64,000 nt of DNA from Amoebidium appalachense (GCA_963693365.1 CAVNZM010000003.1:9114001-9178000), one strand, 5' to 3'; shown: positions 42,872-53,994, counted from the first letter of the stretch. The notes: generated from the letters alone by a model not told the origin. Numbers and translations: made by a program.

Positions 42872-44114
42872 CACACGATGGGTAGCGTGCGAGTTTTGGC
42901 AAGGGGCGGAAATAAGAGGTCACGGGGGGTGGACGGGTGGAGGAAGGGAATGAGGGCGCAGATGGGGGATGTATGACTAGTGACCCCGCGCCGGGGGGGG
43001 GGGGGGGGGGGGGGGGTTGTGTGTCTTGGGTTTTACGTAAAGGGTTAGGTGAATACGGGCAGGCAAGATTCTCTTGAAAGGAGTAAAGGAAAAAAAGATA
43101 GGAGAGCGAGTTGGAAATGTAAGGTGATTATTTTGTTCATGTTGCAGAACAACAAGGAATGCATGGTAGTGCCACGATACGTGTTCCCTCAGAATGGATT
43201 TGTGGTGTGAAGGTGTCGAATATAGAAGCACATTCCTTTCCGTCTTTGTGTTTGTTTTCACCACCCTTTCTCGTAGCTCTCACGTCAAGAAAAAAGGGCA
43301 GGTTCGCTAGGTATGTGGTGTGTATATGACAAGCTTATTATTGATCTTTTAAAGGTTGATTTTTAACGTGGTGGTGACAAGATTATTATTGATCTTTTAA
43401 AGGTTGATTTTTATCGTGGTGGTGGTGGTGGGGGATGGATGGGTGGGTGGGTGGTGGTTGTGGTGGTGATGGTGGTGGTGGGTGGGTTGGGGGGGATTTG
43501 AATAATTACCATAGGGGCCGGCAGCTGTCTCTCCCACGTAGCCCCCGGGGGCGGTCTCTGACGACTGGGGGATGGTCTCTGTACCGTAGCTGCTTGTGCG
43601 TTGGACGGAGGGGTCCTCGGTGATGGTGGGCATTAGGGGGTCGGCATAGGAGGACTCCTCCCCGTACCTCTGTGAGGAAAAGAAATTGTGTGAGAGTGTG
43701 AAGCGTAGAAGAGGAAATGAAAGTGAGTTAAGCTTGTTGTCTTTGTGATTTCATATTTGCCTCCTTTTTTCTTGTTCTTCAAGAACGATGAAACCAGGGC
43801 AAAATCAAAATCTCCGTAATCGCAATCAGTGCAATTTTGTCTTGTGCACACAATTTACAACCCTCTTGCACTTCTCAATAAATCCCAAATCCCAAACCAC
43901 TGCGAAATTTGGCACAAACCTATACTGTTCCGGCCAACTTGGAATAGTAGTGCTTGAATGCAAAAGAAGAAGGCGGAACCCCAAAAGAAAAGGAGGGGGA
44001 GGGCGGAGAAAGTAGAAAAAGTGATGTGATAGACTCGTTTGTGTGCACGTATTTTCTTACCTCCACGCCCGTGCGTCCTGTAGGCACCGACGGTACTTCT
44101 TCACGTTCGGCCAT
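35286..44114 (-). CDS. PACSIN/syndapin-like F-BAR protein, no SH3 domain
   Basis: Twelve exons join in phase: 44114-44061, 43669-43510, 42674-42496, 41641-41573, 40810-40628, 40001-39882, 39301-39239, 38660-38613, 37924-37796, 37154-37042, 36191-35989, 35683-35286; 572 aa. Residues about 115-420 follow PACSIN F-BAR: DIWDPDQFK at the start (animal FWEVGNYK), IERSYSGRLDSWARKWEKAW (IEKAYAQQLTEWARRW), KPKYIDDIQ (TPQYMENME), and DWPSYREWEA (NWPQFEEWSA). Such proteins are curved coiled-coil dimers that bend membranes in endocytosis. The first about 113 residues are a disordered acidic Ser/Thr-rich extension. The tail (about 421-572) is Gly/Pro/Thr/Ala-rich and ends PPHMV. There is no SH3 domain and I see no NPF motif, so dynamin/N-WASP recruitment as in animals is not supported. 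Many introns end in (CA)n and carry C-runs in the sense strand. Confidence 0.85.
37311..37405. repeat. (GT)n followed by a G-run
   Basis: About 60 bp of GT then about 33 G on the plus strand (C-run then (CA)n in the sense of the F-BAR gene), inside intron 9. Confidence 0.9.
39306..39489. repeat. 92-bp tandem duplication at an F-BAR gene splice acceptor
   Basis: The block starting CTCCACGGTGCCTATTAGG at 39306 is repeated without visible change from 39398 to 39489. On the coding strand the inner copy ends four bases before exon 7, so the whole 3' end of intron 6 apart from the AG itself is present twice. Confidence 0.9.
43328..43423. repeat. 48-bp tandem duplication in F-BAR intron 2
   Basis: Two near-identical copies of a unit containing TTATTATTGATCTTTTAAAGG, starting at 43328 and 43376, followed by GGT/GGGT-rich sequence. 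Confidence 0.85.
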
Positions 44115-44892
44115 GTTCGCCTATTCTTCACAAAACAGAGTCTACAATTCAGCAGAGGTGGTTGTGTTGAAAAAATCGCTTGACAGCACAGCTAGACAGG
44201 AAAAATCTAAGTGTCTGCGTATTTTGGGATGCATTTTATACCCCTCACACGCCAGGATTTGTGACAACTGGTGACCTCACCGACTTTGTGTGACGTTTGT
44301 GCGAGTGAGCTTTTGAGTTTTGGTGGACGTAAGCTACTGATATCGCCGGCATATCACCCAACCAGAGCGCGGCGCCCGGGCGGCGTAAGCAAATTTGGAT
44401 CTTGAATAGATCTATTTGTTTTCGTGTGCATGTTCGTGCTTGCTTGATTGGCTCACCGCGCATCTGCCCTCATATCCACGCACACCGGACACGCACACAA
44501 AGACCTTCCACAAGTACTGAGGACAAGGGCGTCATTTATTATATACCACTTCTCTCGCTCGTGATAATGGAATTGTGCGTGTGGGGAAAAAACTGAAAAT
44601 ATATGTGACATATAGAAGGCAAAACTGATTGCAATATACATACAGTGCATATACAGTCCATATGATCGCAAGCTTAAGCTTGCCAAGGCAGATAATAGAT
44701 AGATCGACGGCCTGCACAAGAATTCGAACACTGTCAAACGGAAATGTCAGGTAGAGGTTGGCATTGAGTATCATGTGGCATATATAGTGGCCATTGAGTA
44801 TCATGTAGTGTAGTTTCCCTTCGCGGAAGACGTCATGCGTAGAACAGGTGGCGTGCTACATGTGACTCATGCACTGCCGGCGGGCCGCGGAT
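44115..44892. other. F-BAR promoter region and left flank of the mobile nest
   Basis: Complex sequence without long tracts. It holds the F-BAR promoter (TATA box listed separately) and a short local duplication (CATTGAGTATCATGT twice, about 44762 and 44793). No gene seen. Confidence 0.5.
44234..44240 (-). promoter_or_regulatory. TATA box of the F-BAR gene
   Basis: TATAAAA on the minus strand about 120 bp upstream of the start codon at 44114, in otherwise mixed sequence. With a start site about 30 bp on, this gives a 5' leader of roughly 90 nt. Confidence 0.55.
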
Positions 44893-45685
44893 GTGTCCCC
44901 TCCTCACCTCTCCCCTCTTTCCTTCCCTCTCTCTCTCCTTCTCCCCCGGGCACAAATACGAATAAACCCCGCAAAAGTGTGCGTGTGACTTTGGACTGCC
45001 ACTTACCTATTAAACATGTACACAATCACAAGATAATCACGCAATATAATAAATGGAAAAAGTTACCACACGACACTAGACCCGATGAAAGCAGACACCT
45101 TGAAAAACTAAGCCTTGTGTCTCGTTTTATATATAATGACCGCCTTAACCACATTGCCAAATATGGCACTCGCAAATGTATAACACCTAAATACATATTA
45201 CCTTCCTGTAGGACTGGTCTTTCTCTAGCTGATGGTATTATTGATCAATTACCACGCTTTTACTGTACACGTGATATATACAGTGGAGATCTAATAAGTA
45301 TAACGTGGCATCGTTTGCCATACCCAAACAACACACACACGCACCAGTTTAAACGGTCGTGTATCGCCAAATGTAGTTTGATAGACCACATAATACCGCA
45401 ACACACACACGTCACACTCACAACAGACACTCAGAAAGATAGCCTACCTGTAAATTACAACATCCTTGATTTAAATTTATACTAAACACGCGTAAATACG
45501 ACCTGTTTATTAGATGTATTGATTGGCTTGAGAAACACATCATTACAAAATTCAAGCGCACGCACACACGCACACACGCACACACGCACACACGCACACA
45601 CGCACACACGCACACACGCACACACGCACACACGCACACACACACACAACCAGCTGATACCGAGTGTCCCAGGGGAGCCTTCCCC

Positions 45686-45716
<31 letters not shown>

Positions 45717-45803
45717 AAAAAAAAAAAAAACAAAGAAACGGGGAACCCCAACTAATTGATTTTTCTTAGTCTTTATGGTGTCTCGTAGAGAAAGCAAACC
45801 CTG
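44893..45803 (+). mobile_element. LINE-1, 5'-truncated second copy
   Basis: Closely similar to 7814-8743: the same C-terminal protein region (NDRLNHIAKYGTRK), the same dinucleotide tract position (here CACACG units, 45557-45650), the same CCAGCTGATACCGAG block, C-run then A-run (about 45680-45730), and the same 3' tail. The frame 44835-45485 is open longer than in the first copy. The LINE-2 3' end follows directly, in opposite orientation. Confidence 0.9.
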
Positions 45804-45940
45804 ATATATAGTCATCACCCGACATCTATGTACGTGATCATGACATACCGCTGAGGGGATATTCTTTTTTCTTTTGACTGGATTTATTCAACGGAAAGAT
45901 ATGCAAGTATGCACGGCATACGGAGAAGACAATAAAAACT

Positions 45941-47038
45941 TCACGAGTTATCCAGTAACAAGTGCATACTGAGATACCTGAACACTGTGTGAAAATCATA
46001 TAAATACTCAATGTGACGACCAACAGAATTCAACAAAAAGTCTAAAGTGTTCACATTGCCAGCTAGTGTAGCAGATACCCGGAGGGAAAGAGGTAAAACG
46101 CGGCATAAAAATTCACACCTATCAACATGCTTGCGATTAAAAAGGTCAGCACAAAAGTGGCACCAGCGGCGATGAAAACAAGAATTACAGCGCCACTGCA
46201 CAACTTCCCAGGCAATATCAACATCAGAGCACCATACAGACTTATCTACTAGGGTGGTATCCATACGTACAGCGCAGGAGAAATGTATCCTGCCAAAGCT
46301 CCCAAAAAGCGATAATGATCAGTACGGTGGTGCCTAAGGAACATAACACATGCCGACTGAGTTTTACCTTTGATTTCTCTATCAGAACGAGAAAGAAACT
46401 TATACTGCGTATGGTAATAACGCGAAAAGGCAGAAAAAACAGGAAGAGAAAAGAAAGAGGGAGTGAGATAGCGAGAGGAAGAATCAGGTGGAAAGAGGGT
46501 AGGCTGAGGACATTCAGAAGTAGCGTTGGTGAATGGGGGGGGAAGAGGGATGGAGGGAGGGGGGGAAAGAAAGCATAAAGAGGGTGACCATCAGGTAGCC
46601 TAACTAAATGAAAACAAAAACGAAGAGACAATTCCTCCATACGACAAACAGCAGACGACAATCCAAACATACTGATTAAGGGAGGCACAAACCGAGTACG
46701 AAACAAAGTGCGTAGCGCAGTACCCTGAAAATCGTCGAACTCGTTCAGCGCCATTGCCGCCTCGCGAGGTGGGGCGCAGGCCAATAACGGAAGTCCATAT
46801 TCGAAAGTCGGCCGTAAAAAAGTTTTATAGTAGAGAAGAACGTTCGCAGGATGGATCACAGACTCCTGTTGAAACATATTTGACACGATGTGAAGCTTAC
46901 CCTTCGCACGAGCGATCCGTGCCGTGAGGAGCTTGCGGAAATCAATACCCCGTGCAGTAAAAGGAATACCCAAATAGTCATAGGTGCTCTGAACAGGAAT
47001 AGGAAGGCCGGCCAATCGAAAGGAAGTGTTCTTCGAAA
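45941..47038 (-). pseudogene. LINE-2 RT thumb and C-terminal region
   Basis: The frame down to 46242 carries YDYLGIPF and LLYYKTFLRPTFEYGLPLL, hallmarks of the region after the YADD box in non-LTR elements, then a degenerate tail. After a frame change near 46250-46265 the reading continues to 45941 with a Cys/His cluster (CHFCADLFNRKHVDRC, a CCHC knuckle) typical of ORF2 C-termini. An open frame extends upstream to 47126, but that part is the A1 repeat of the inserted element and only happens to stay open. Confidence 0.8.
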
Positions 47039-47375
47039 AGGTTTTATTTGTGGAAATTATTGACATAAATATTTTTCTGGGTAAACACGTAGGATGGGTG
47101 TCCGATATCAACAGGCTTCGTTTCATGTTTTAGCAGTTCGCGTTCGGCTGCCCGCATACGGGCACCTATTAGCCGATCAAAGCATCAGATTCCACAGATC
47201 ACTAGACCGAGTTTGATTGGCTCAGGATAAGATTTCACATAACACTAGATCGGTTTTGATTGGCTCAGTTCGGCAGCCTTAGGTATATAAGCACGACAGT
47301 TTTTAGCAGATCAGCAAGCAACAACACATCCTCTGTGTTTAGCACCTACAGCTTTACAGCTATATTTTCTTTTTC
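47039..47375 (+). repeat. Split direct repeat A1
   Basis: Left terminal repeat, starting AGGTTTTATTTGTGG. It contains two tandem-like units ending GATTGGCTCAG (an inverted CCAAT box) and a TATATAA, so it holds the promoter. Confidence 0.9.
47284..47290 (+). promoter_or_regulatory. TATA box in A1
   Basis: TATATAA, about 121 bp before the Gag-like start at 47411 and just downstream of two inverted CCAAT boxes. The same box recurs in A2 at 50135-50141. Confidence 0.6.
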
Positions 47376-47410
47376 TTTTCTTCTCCCTATCTTTCCCTAC
47401 GCCGGTCAGC

Positions 47411-47970
47411 ATGCCGCCGAAAAAGCGCCAGGCCTCAGCCGCCGCCCCTACCGCGGCACCTAAGCGCCTAACCCGCAGCGACCTCCGCCACAGGCTGACC
47501 AACGCATCACTCGCCTCAGCACCCGATACCCGTGGACCCAGATCCACAACTATGACGTATACGCCCGAACCGTTGCCCACCAACAGGGTCGGGCTCCGAT
47601 CGAGTGTCCCAACCTGCTCGCCCAACTCCACCAGGATCTCCTCCTGCCACCCACTCTGCTCATCCCGGACGCATGTCAGCGTTGCGGCTTCCCCGACCAC
47701 CCCAGCGCGGCCTGCCCCATGTACCCCAAGCCCGGCTGTGGTCTTGATGGTTTCGAGCCCCCCCACAAGCCCGGCGGGGGACAAACCCCCAACCGACCCG
47801 GCCCGCAACCCGGCCCGGCACCACCGGCCCGACCCGTGGATCTACCCGCAACACACTGCAGGAATTTCCACAACGGTCGGTCCTGCGCTAAGCAGCCCTG
47901 CCCCTTCTCCCACGTGTGCCCGCTCTGCTCTGGCACACACCCCCGCAAAGACTGCAAGCACAATGCCTAG
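47411..47970 (+). CDS. Gag-like protein with CCHC and CCCH zinc fingers
   Basis: Starts MPPKKRQASAAAP in one frame (47411 on). The zinc-finger part lies in another frame, open from about 47465 and ending with TAG at 47968-47970. That frame has a knuckle CQRCGFPDHPSAAC (about 47670-47712), a Gly/Pro-rich linker, then CRNFHNGRSCAKQPCPFSHVC … CSGTHPRKDC (about 47860-47960), a CCCH/CCHC array of the type found in Gag-like ORFs of tyrosine-recombinase retroelements. One frameshift between about 47470 and 47560 is needed to join them: sequence error, programmed shift or mutation. Likely role: packaging of element RNA or DNA. Confidence 0.65.
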
Positions 47971-48237
47971 TCTACGCGCACACCCACACCCACAGATAGA
48001 ACATAGGGGCTAGGAGCTAGGTTACACGGGTCCAAGGACACGGAGCTCGGGAAAAACGGGGCACTAGGGCTGAGTAACATTTTTCGCAGGCCAACTACGG
48101 CGCCCGCGCGCGCCAAGAATAAATGTCCCTACACAAAGACGTTATTCTGGCCACTGCACATAAATTTACTCCCCCCCCCATCCCACGAGCCTCCCCCCCT
48201 TACACTCACCTAGCGCTCCCTCCCTTCTTCTAACTCT

Positions 48238-48349
48238 GTGTACGCCCACACCCGCGCGTGCTCGGGCATCCCCTGCACAGGGCCCCGCTGCCCTCCCTGC
48301 AAACCCTCCCTCGGGCCCAGCTGCCCTACTCTAACCCCCCGGGGCCCTG

Positions 48350-48408
<59 letters not shown>

Positions 48409-49773
48409 ATGCCGGGATCTCCCCGAGGGTGCCCCACCCTTGCTAACCACCCCTTCCCCCGAGGCTCAGCCCCGGTGGCCCGCCCGCTGCCCCAGCACCA
48501 CGTTGACACCTCCCGCCTCTGGGAGCTGCTGGCCCCCCTACCCAGCCCAATCATTCGCCGCGCAGCTCCTCCGTAACCAACTTCCCCGGACCCGACGACT
48601 CCGACCTTACCTGCAACCGGAGCCCTGCCCCTTCCCCTTCTGGGTCCACAAGTTCCTATCCCTTCCCCTGGGCTCACCCCCCCCCCCCCCCCCCCCAGAT
48701 CTCCCCTTCCGGAGCAACGCTGGCCGATTGGCCCCCCACTTTGCTCCGGCCGAGCTGCTTCGTGCCACCACTACCCTGCAGGAATGCCAGGCCCTGAGTC
48801 TCAACCTCGACTCTCGGGCCTTTTACTCCAGGGTACAAAAAAAAAAAAAAAAAAAGTGTTCATCGATTTTTGTGTGGCATCTCGGCTGCAATCCTCCGCC
48901 GGGTCCTCCCTCCCGGCCTCCCCCCACACCGTGCAGCTTTTTCTCGCCTGGTGTGCCCAACGAGGGGTACAGGCCTCTTCCTTGGCCGGCTACAATTCAG
49001 CCATCACCAGACTCCACCTCGACATGGGCCTCCCTGCTCCCTACCCCCACGACAAGTCTCTGGCCTGGTTCTTCCGAGGGGTGGGCAGATGGCAGCTTTC
49101 TCACAACATCCGACCCCGATCATCCACCAGGGAGCCCCTCCTGCCCTCCCACCTTAGCCTACTCCATGGCCAGTGCCCCACCAAGGCCTCCTCGGCTAAT
49201 CTACGGCTATGGACGGCCCTCATCGTCGGTTTCTGTGGTCTCCTCCGTTCGGGGGAATTTACCTCCAAAACCCTGACTTCCTTTGACCCGTCCCGTCACG
49301 TTAAACGGAAAGACGTGACCTTCACCTACACCCCCACCGGTACTTTGTCCCATGCCACCCTCCACCTGCCAACCTCTAAGACGGATGTACAGGCCCGAGG
49401 TGTCAACGTCACTCTAGCTGCCCTGCCCCTCACCCACTTCTCCCCAGCCCATCTCCTCCGGCAGTTCCTGGATACAACGTCCGGTCAACCCAACGACCCC
49501 CTCTTCAGTCTCGGTGGCATCCCCTACACCAAGAGTGCTTTCTCTGCCGACTTCCGTGCCCTCCTCTCCCGGGCAGGCCTCTCACCCTCCCGGTTTGCCG
49601 GACACAGCCTCCGCATCGGGGGGCCCACAGCACTGGCTGAGGCCGGGGTCGACGACTCCCGGATCAAACAACTCGGCAGGTGGTCCTCCGACTGTTTCCT
49701 GATCTATACCCGACTTCGTCCGGCCTCCATTGCTGCCACTACCACACGTGTATTCGCCTCTATTCTTAAGTGA
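48238..49773 (+). CDS. Tyrosine recombinase of the split-repeat element
   Basis: The catalytic part (frame 48784-49773) reads through a SAM-like core-binding region (PHTVQLFLAWCAQRGVQ…) and a catalytic domain with Arg in LLRSGEF (49246-49248), HSLRIGG with His at 49603-49605 and Arg at 49612-49614, Trp in GRWSSD, and the nucleophile Tyr in FLIYTR (49705-49707). This is the R…HxxR…W…Y set of DIRS-type recombinases. The frame changes at a 17-nt A-run (about 48838-48854), so the preceding part (RATTTLQECQALSLNLDSR) is in a different frame, and a long C-run (48355-48407) interrupts the still earlier N-terminal region. The enzyme would integrate circular element DNA by strand exchange. Confidence 0.85.
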
Positions 49774-49801
49774 AACCTTTGGAGCAAGCATACTGCTCTC
49801 G

Positions 49802-49890
49802 TGCCGTGGTTTACAACCATTGCAGGTTCACTTTCGTCCAAGGGGATGTCCCCCTAGAGGCAACACACGTCCCGGAGTAGTTTTCATAGA
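49802..49890 (+). repeat. Split direct repeat B1
   Basis: 89 bp from TGCCGTGG to TTTTCATAGA, directly followed by A2 with a one-base overlap. Confidence 0.9.
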
Positions 49891-50226
49891 GGTTTTATTT
49901 GTGGAAATTATTGACATAAATATTTTTCTGGGTAAACACGTAGGATGGGTGTCCGATATCAACAGGCTTCGTTTCATGTTTTAGCAGTTCGCGTTCGGCT
50001 GCCCGCATACGGGCACCTATTAGCCGATCAAAGCATCAGATTCCACAGATCACTAGACCGAGTTTGATTGGCTCAGGATAAGATTTCACATAACACTAGA
50101 TCGGTTTTGATTGGCTCAGTTCGGCAGCCTTAGGTATATAAGCACGACAGTTTTTAGCAGATCAGCAAGCAACAACACATCCTCTGTGTTTAGCACCTAC
50201 AGCTTTACAGCTATATTTTCTTTTTC
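49890..50226 (+). repeat. Split direct repeat A2
   Basis: 337 bp matching A1 throughout, including the TATA box and inverted CCAAT boxes. Confidence 0.9.
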
Positions 50227-50336
50227 ACCCACCCACCTACACCCTACACTCAACCCCCATTGATCCCCACATACGTGCTGTTTTTTCACGGGGCGAAGAC
50301 TTCCCCCGTTTTTTGGGCACAAGGACCTCACGGATC

Positions 50337-50342
50337 AATAAA
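50337..50342 (+). terminator. Polyadenylation signal of the recombinase element
   Basis: AATAAA between A2 and B2. A transcript from the A1 promoter to here would span both ORFs, B1 and A2. Confidence 0.5.
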
Positions 50343-50358
50343 TTGATGACTGGGGGCT

Positions 50359-50447
50359 TGCCGTGGTTTACAACCATTGCAGGTTCACTTTCGTCCAAGG
50401 GGATGTCCCCCTAGAGGCAACACACGTCCCGGAGTAGTTTTCATAGA
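50359..50447 (+). repeat. Split direct repeat B2
   Basis: 89 bp matching B1; its end is the right end of the element and abuts LINE-2 coding sequence. Confidence 0.9.
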
Positions 50448-50690
50448 AGTAGCACACTTTGCAATTCCGACTGTCATGAGATTCTCGGTGCACCATTGAT
50501 CCACCTGACGAAGCATCTGGTGCATGACATCTTCGGTTAAGGAACAAAGAACAATATCGTCCGCATATTCCGAGCAAAAACCCCCCATACCTGAGACTGG
50601 TCTCTCTTTGCCTCGAGTAAACAGCGTAAACCCCTCATGCATATCGCGTGGAATGGGACATTTCAGCCATATGTGGAACCTCCATGCACC
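50448..50690 (-). pseudogene. LINE-2 RT catalytic core fragment
   Basis: Minus-strand frame with IPRDMHEGFTLF, then the catalytic SEYADDIVLCSL, then QWCTENLMTVGIAKCAT, after which the recombinase element begins. The 70 bp 50565-50634 are the source segment of the SINE-like units at 8.8 and 33.1 kb. Upstream of about 50660 the translation no longer looks like RT. Confidence 0.8.
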
Positions 50691-52622
50691 GTGAGAGCTC
50701 TGCTCAGTGGCATATGCCGATATGCATGTTGCCACATGTGCGTCAGGCAAAAATGGTCGAGTGCAGTCAAATTAATCATGGCCAGAAACCTGAGCCCGGC
50801 CCATAAAAGACTCGGACTCGAGCTCGTTTTAAGTTGGACTACAAAGACATGTACATAAAGCCTCGACGGTCCACCGGTCTGGCCGCTACCTAGAAGCCAT
50901 CACCCCAGACCACGTCAAGCAGCACCACCAATTTGTTATCATCCAGCCGCAAGACATGACGTCATGAACAGCACCGGCCCTCTGACGTCGACGGCGCGCC
51001 GCTTGGGCATCCCAGCCCAACGTTCAAGTGGGAGACCAATCCGAGTCACCGGCCACGGTTTGGGTCAGCGTCCTGGGCATGGGGTCTTCCCCTTTCAAGT
51101 CTTTATGTTTGTGTATGTGTCCCGGGTCGCTCCCGGCTGGTGTTGTTAAAGTGAGCTGTGCTCACTTCCCCACTAGCGTTGCTGCGGCTAGAACCGTGGG
51201 ATAAGGCGTAACTAAAAATAGTGCCAGTTGGGGTCAATTAGAATCCTGACTTATGAGTGTGCTATACAGTACGATCTGTGTCTAGACGTCTAGGCGGAAG
51301 ACGGTAAGCTCCCCTGAGGCAGTGCCTCGCCGGGAGTGAAAAGGGATATTAAAAAAAAAAAAGGGCATGTACAAACATCAAGCCCTCATAATTAGCCGAC
51401 GGTGTGCTATTTAGGGGCGTTGGTAGACGTTGGTAGACACTGCTACAGATAATGTACATCCACGCTTCGAATTCGTGCACATATGTACCGACCGTCGCGC
51501 ATGGACGCCGCAAAAACAAGAGGAGTCAGTGTTTACATAGCAAGATGCTTTCGATTGGCTGTCGATCCGAGGGTCAGATGGGCCAGATGACGGTTATGAG
51601 ACTCTGCATGGACTCTGGGGCCATGCATATGCTCATTTGCACCTCGACAGTATTAATATTACCCTAAAAAGGTTCATAACATGTTTGTTTGCTTTTTTGT
51701 CATCTGAGAATATTCTCGTAGCATCAATTCTAGGGCTAACGCGTTTTATTGTCATTCGAATCTTGTATACACCAATCAAATGTAACCTGGATCTATCGCT
51801 TAGATTCGCTACATGTCATGCGAGCTTCGAGGCATGTCTTGATGCCATCCTTTCCGTTGCCTGCTTGCGGGTCTGCTACAAAGAAAATAGCGCTGTTGTA
51901 CACAGACAGACAGACAGACAGCTGCAGAGTTGCGGTTTGTAGCTGTAAGGTCGATTAGGCTCTGCGTTTTCTTACTGTCGACGCTTCTAGTCTAGCCTGC
52001 CGCGTGACCACGTTTTGCAGTCCTGCCTGTAAACTGCATCTATAAGCTGCTGTCCTGCAAAAGCATTAATTCGGGTATTTCCAGGCATTTCACGCTTTTG
52101 TCGACTAAAACAGTGGGGCGGTATCATTAGCCTTAGAGTCGGGCACCCCCTAACACGGTGCAACGGTTATGGAAGAGGGCTTATCGGTTGTTTGCACGGC
52201 GTACCGTATTTTTGCCTTTGCCCTGGCATATACATCGTACACCCTGTTTGAGGAGGTCCGTTACTGTTTTGGCTTGGAGCCACTGTCGGAAGAGAGTAGG
52301 AAGAGGTCCGCAAAACTCTATTCGACACCGACAGTGGCATGATGCTCCTGCTTTGGGACGTCCTTAGGCCGATGTTCGCAGTTTTTGCTAAGAAGCTGGA
52401 TGACATGTATACGTATGCAGTCCCCCTTTTATTTATACGTATTCATTTTTTCGATTTCTGGTGTCATGTGTTTGGACTCGAAAAACTAAAGATGTAGGTG
52501 CGTGTGTGTGTGCATGAGCGCATGCACGAGTGTGTGTGTGCGTGTGTGTGTGCGTGTGCGTGTGCGTGTGCGTGTGCGTGTGCGTGTGTGTGTGCATGAG
52601 CGCTTGCACGAGTGTGTGTGTG

Positions 52623-52673
<51 letters not shown>

Positions 52674-53219
52674 GTGCGTGTGCGTGTGCGTGTGCGTGTG
52701 CTTGTGCGCGCGCGCGCGTGTGTGTTGTCTTCGTGTGTGTTTGTGTGGGTGGCAAAGTTCCACGTTTGATCTTACTGAGGGATTTTCCAACTGCATGCCC
52801 ACAACGACAACACAAACCCGCGTTGCGAGCTTTCTTTATTGGTATACTCCCCCCCCCCCCCTCTCCCTCCCTCCCCTGTCAACTGTACCCCGTGACCCAT
52901 GTTATTTGCATCACTCTTATTTCAAATACTCGTACTTGCACACATTCCTAAAGCCTTTTCCCCACCTTTATTCTGTTCCCTCTGGACTGTGTGCCACCAT
53001 ACATGCCCCTTATTTCAAAAATTGAGGGATCTCAAGCATTTTCCCTCTCGGTATGATGATCCGTGGTTTTCCAGCAATTGATTCTTGAGGATTGCTTAGA
53101 AATATTTCACTTGTTGTAGGCTTGCTTCTAGGAGCAACAAGCAGATGATGGATTGGGGTGAGTAGGGTTGGTGGTTTTCATAGCCCTCGTGCATAGCTGC
53201 ATCTTTATCGTCCCCCCCC

Positions 53220-53275
<56 letters not shown>

Positions 53276-53305
53276 ATCCTCCCTCTCTCCCCCGCACTTC
53301 CTCTT

Positions 53306-53428
<123 letters not shown>

Positions 53429-53994
53429 CATCTGTCCCTTCCCCTCCCATCTATCCTCCCCCTTCACTTCACCCCCCCCCCCCCCCACACACACACACCC
53501 CAACCTCCCCCCCCCCCCTTCTCTCCCCCCCCCCCCAGTTCTCTCTAAACCCCCTTCTCTCCCCGTCCTCTCCCCCCGCACCCCACTCTCTCTTCCCCCC
53601 CCCCCCCCCCCCCCCGTTTTCCCTTCTCTATGCTTTAACCCCCATCCCACCCACCCATCCACCTACCCACCCACCCACCCACCACACACACACACACTTG
53701 AGCCCCATCTGCTTTTCTTTTGATGCATACTGTACTGTGTGTGCTTTGCCTTGCATTGTGTTTTTCGCCATGAATGTGTACTTCACACTCTGTTACACAT
53801 CCTACACCCCTCTTCCCCTGTGGGTCTATTTCCTGCATTCTAATTAGTACATTCAACATTTTCATCACTCACTGACCCCATGCCTTTGTAATTTTGCCTC
53901 TTTATTTTTCCATCGCACTTTCCTGTTCTAGTTTCACCATCACACTTCACGAATCCTCCCTCGTTCACCTCCACTATCTCGGCCTTTATTGACG

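Larger units (their letters stand above)
47039..50447 (+). mobile_element. Tyrosine-recombinase element with split direct repeats, no RT
   Basis: Structure A1 (47039-47375), Gag-like ORF, recombinase ORF, B1 (49802-49890), A2 (49890-50226), short spacer with a polyadenylation signal, B2 (50359-50447). A1 and A2 are both 337 bp and look identical by eye; B1 and B2 are both 89 bp and look identical. The A1 … B1A2B2 layout is the split direct repeat of PAT/Kangaroo/Ngaro members of the DIRS order, which integrate through a circular intermediate and a tyrosine recombinase. Those normally also code for RT and RNase H; I find neither. The repeats' identity argues for recent insertion. There is no target duplication beyond at most one or a few shared bases. 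Confidence 0.85.
45804..50690 (-). mobile_element. LINE-2: second non-LTR retrotransposon, split by a recombinase element
   Basis: Two minus-strand parts belong together. 50690-50448 codes for the RT catalytic region (SEYADDIVLCSL) up to KCAT, and 47038-45804 continues from SKNTSFRLAGLPIP and YDYLGIPF through the thumb and C-terminal region to the 3' tail. Between them lies the 3.4-kb recombinase element. The element appears truncated at its 5' end near 50660-50690 (boundary judged by loss of RT-like sequence). It is a different family from LINE-1: the RT sequence and 3' tail share nothing obvious. Confidence 0.85.

Noticed and set aside
47039-47126. N-terminal extension of the LINE-2 RT frame into the A1 repeat
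   Set aside because: The same sequence occurs in A2 next to unrelated DNA, so it belongs to the recombinase element; the frame stays open by chance.
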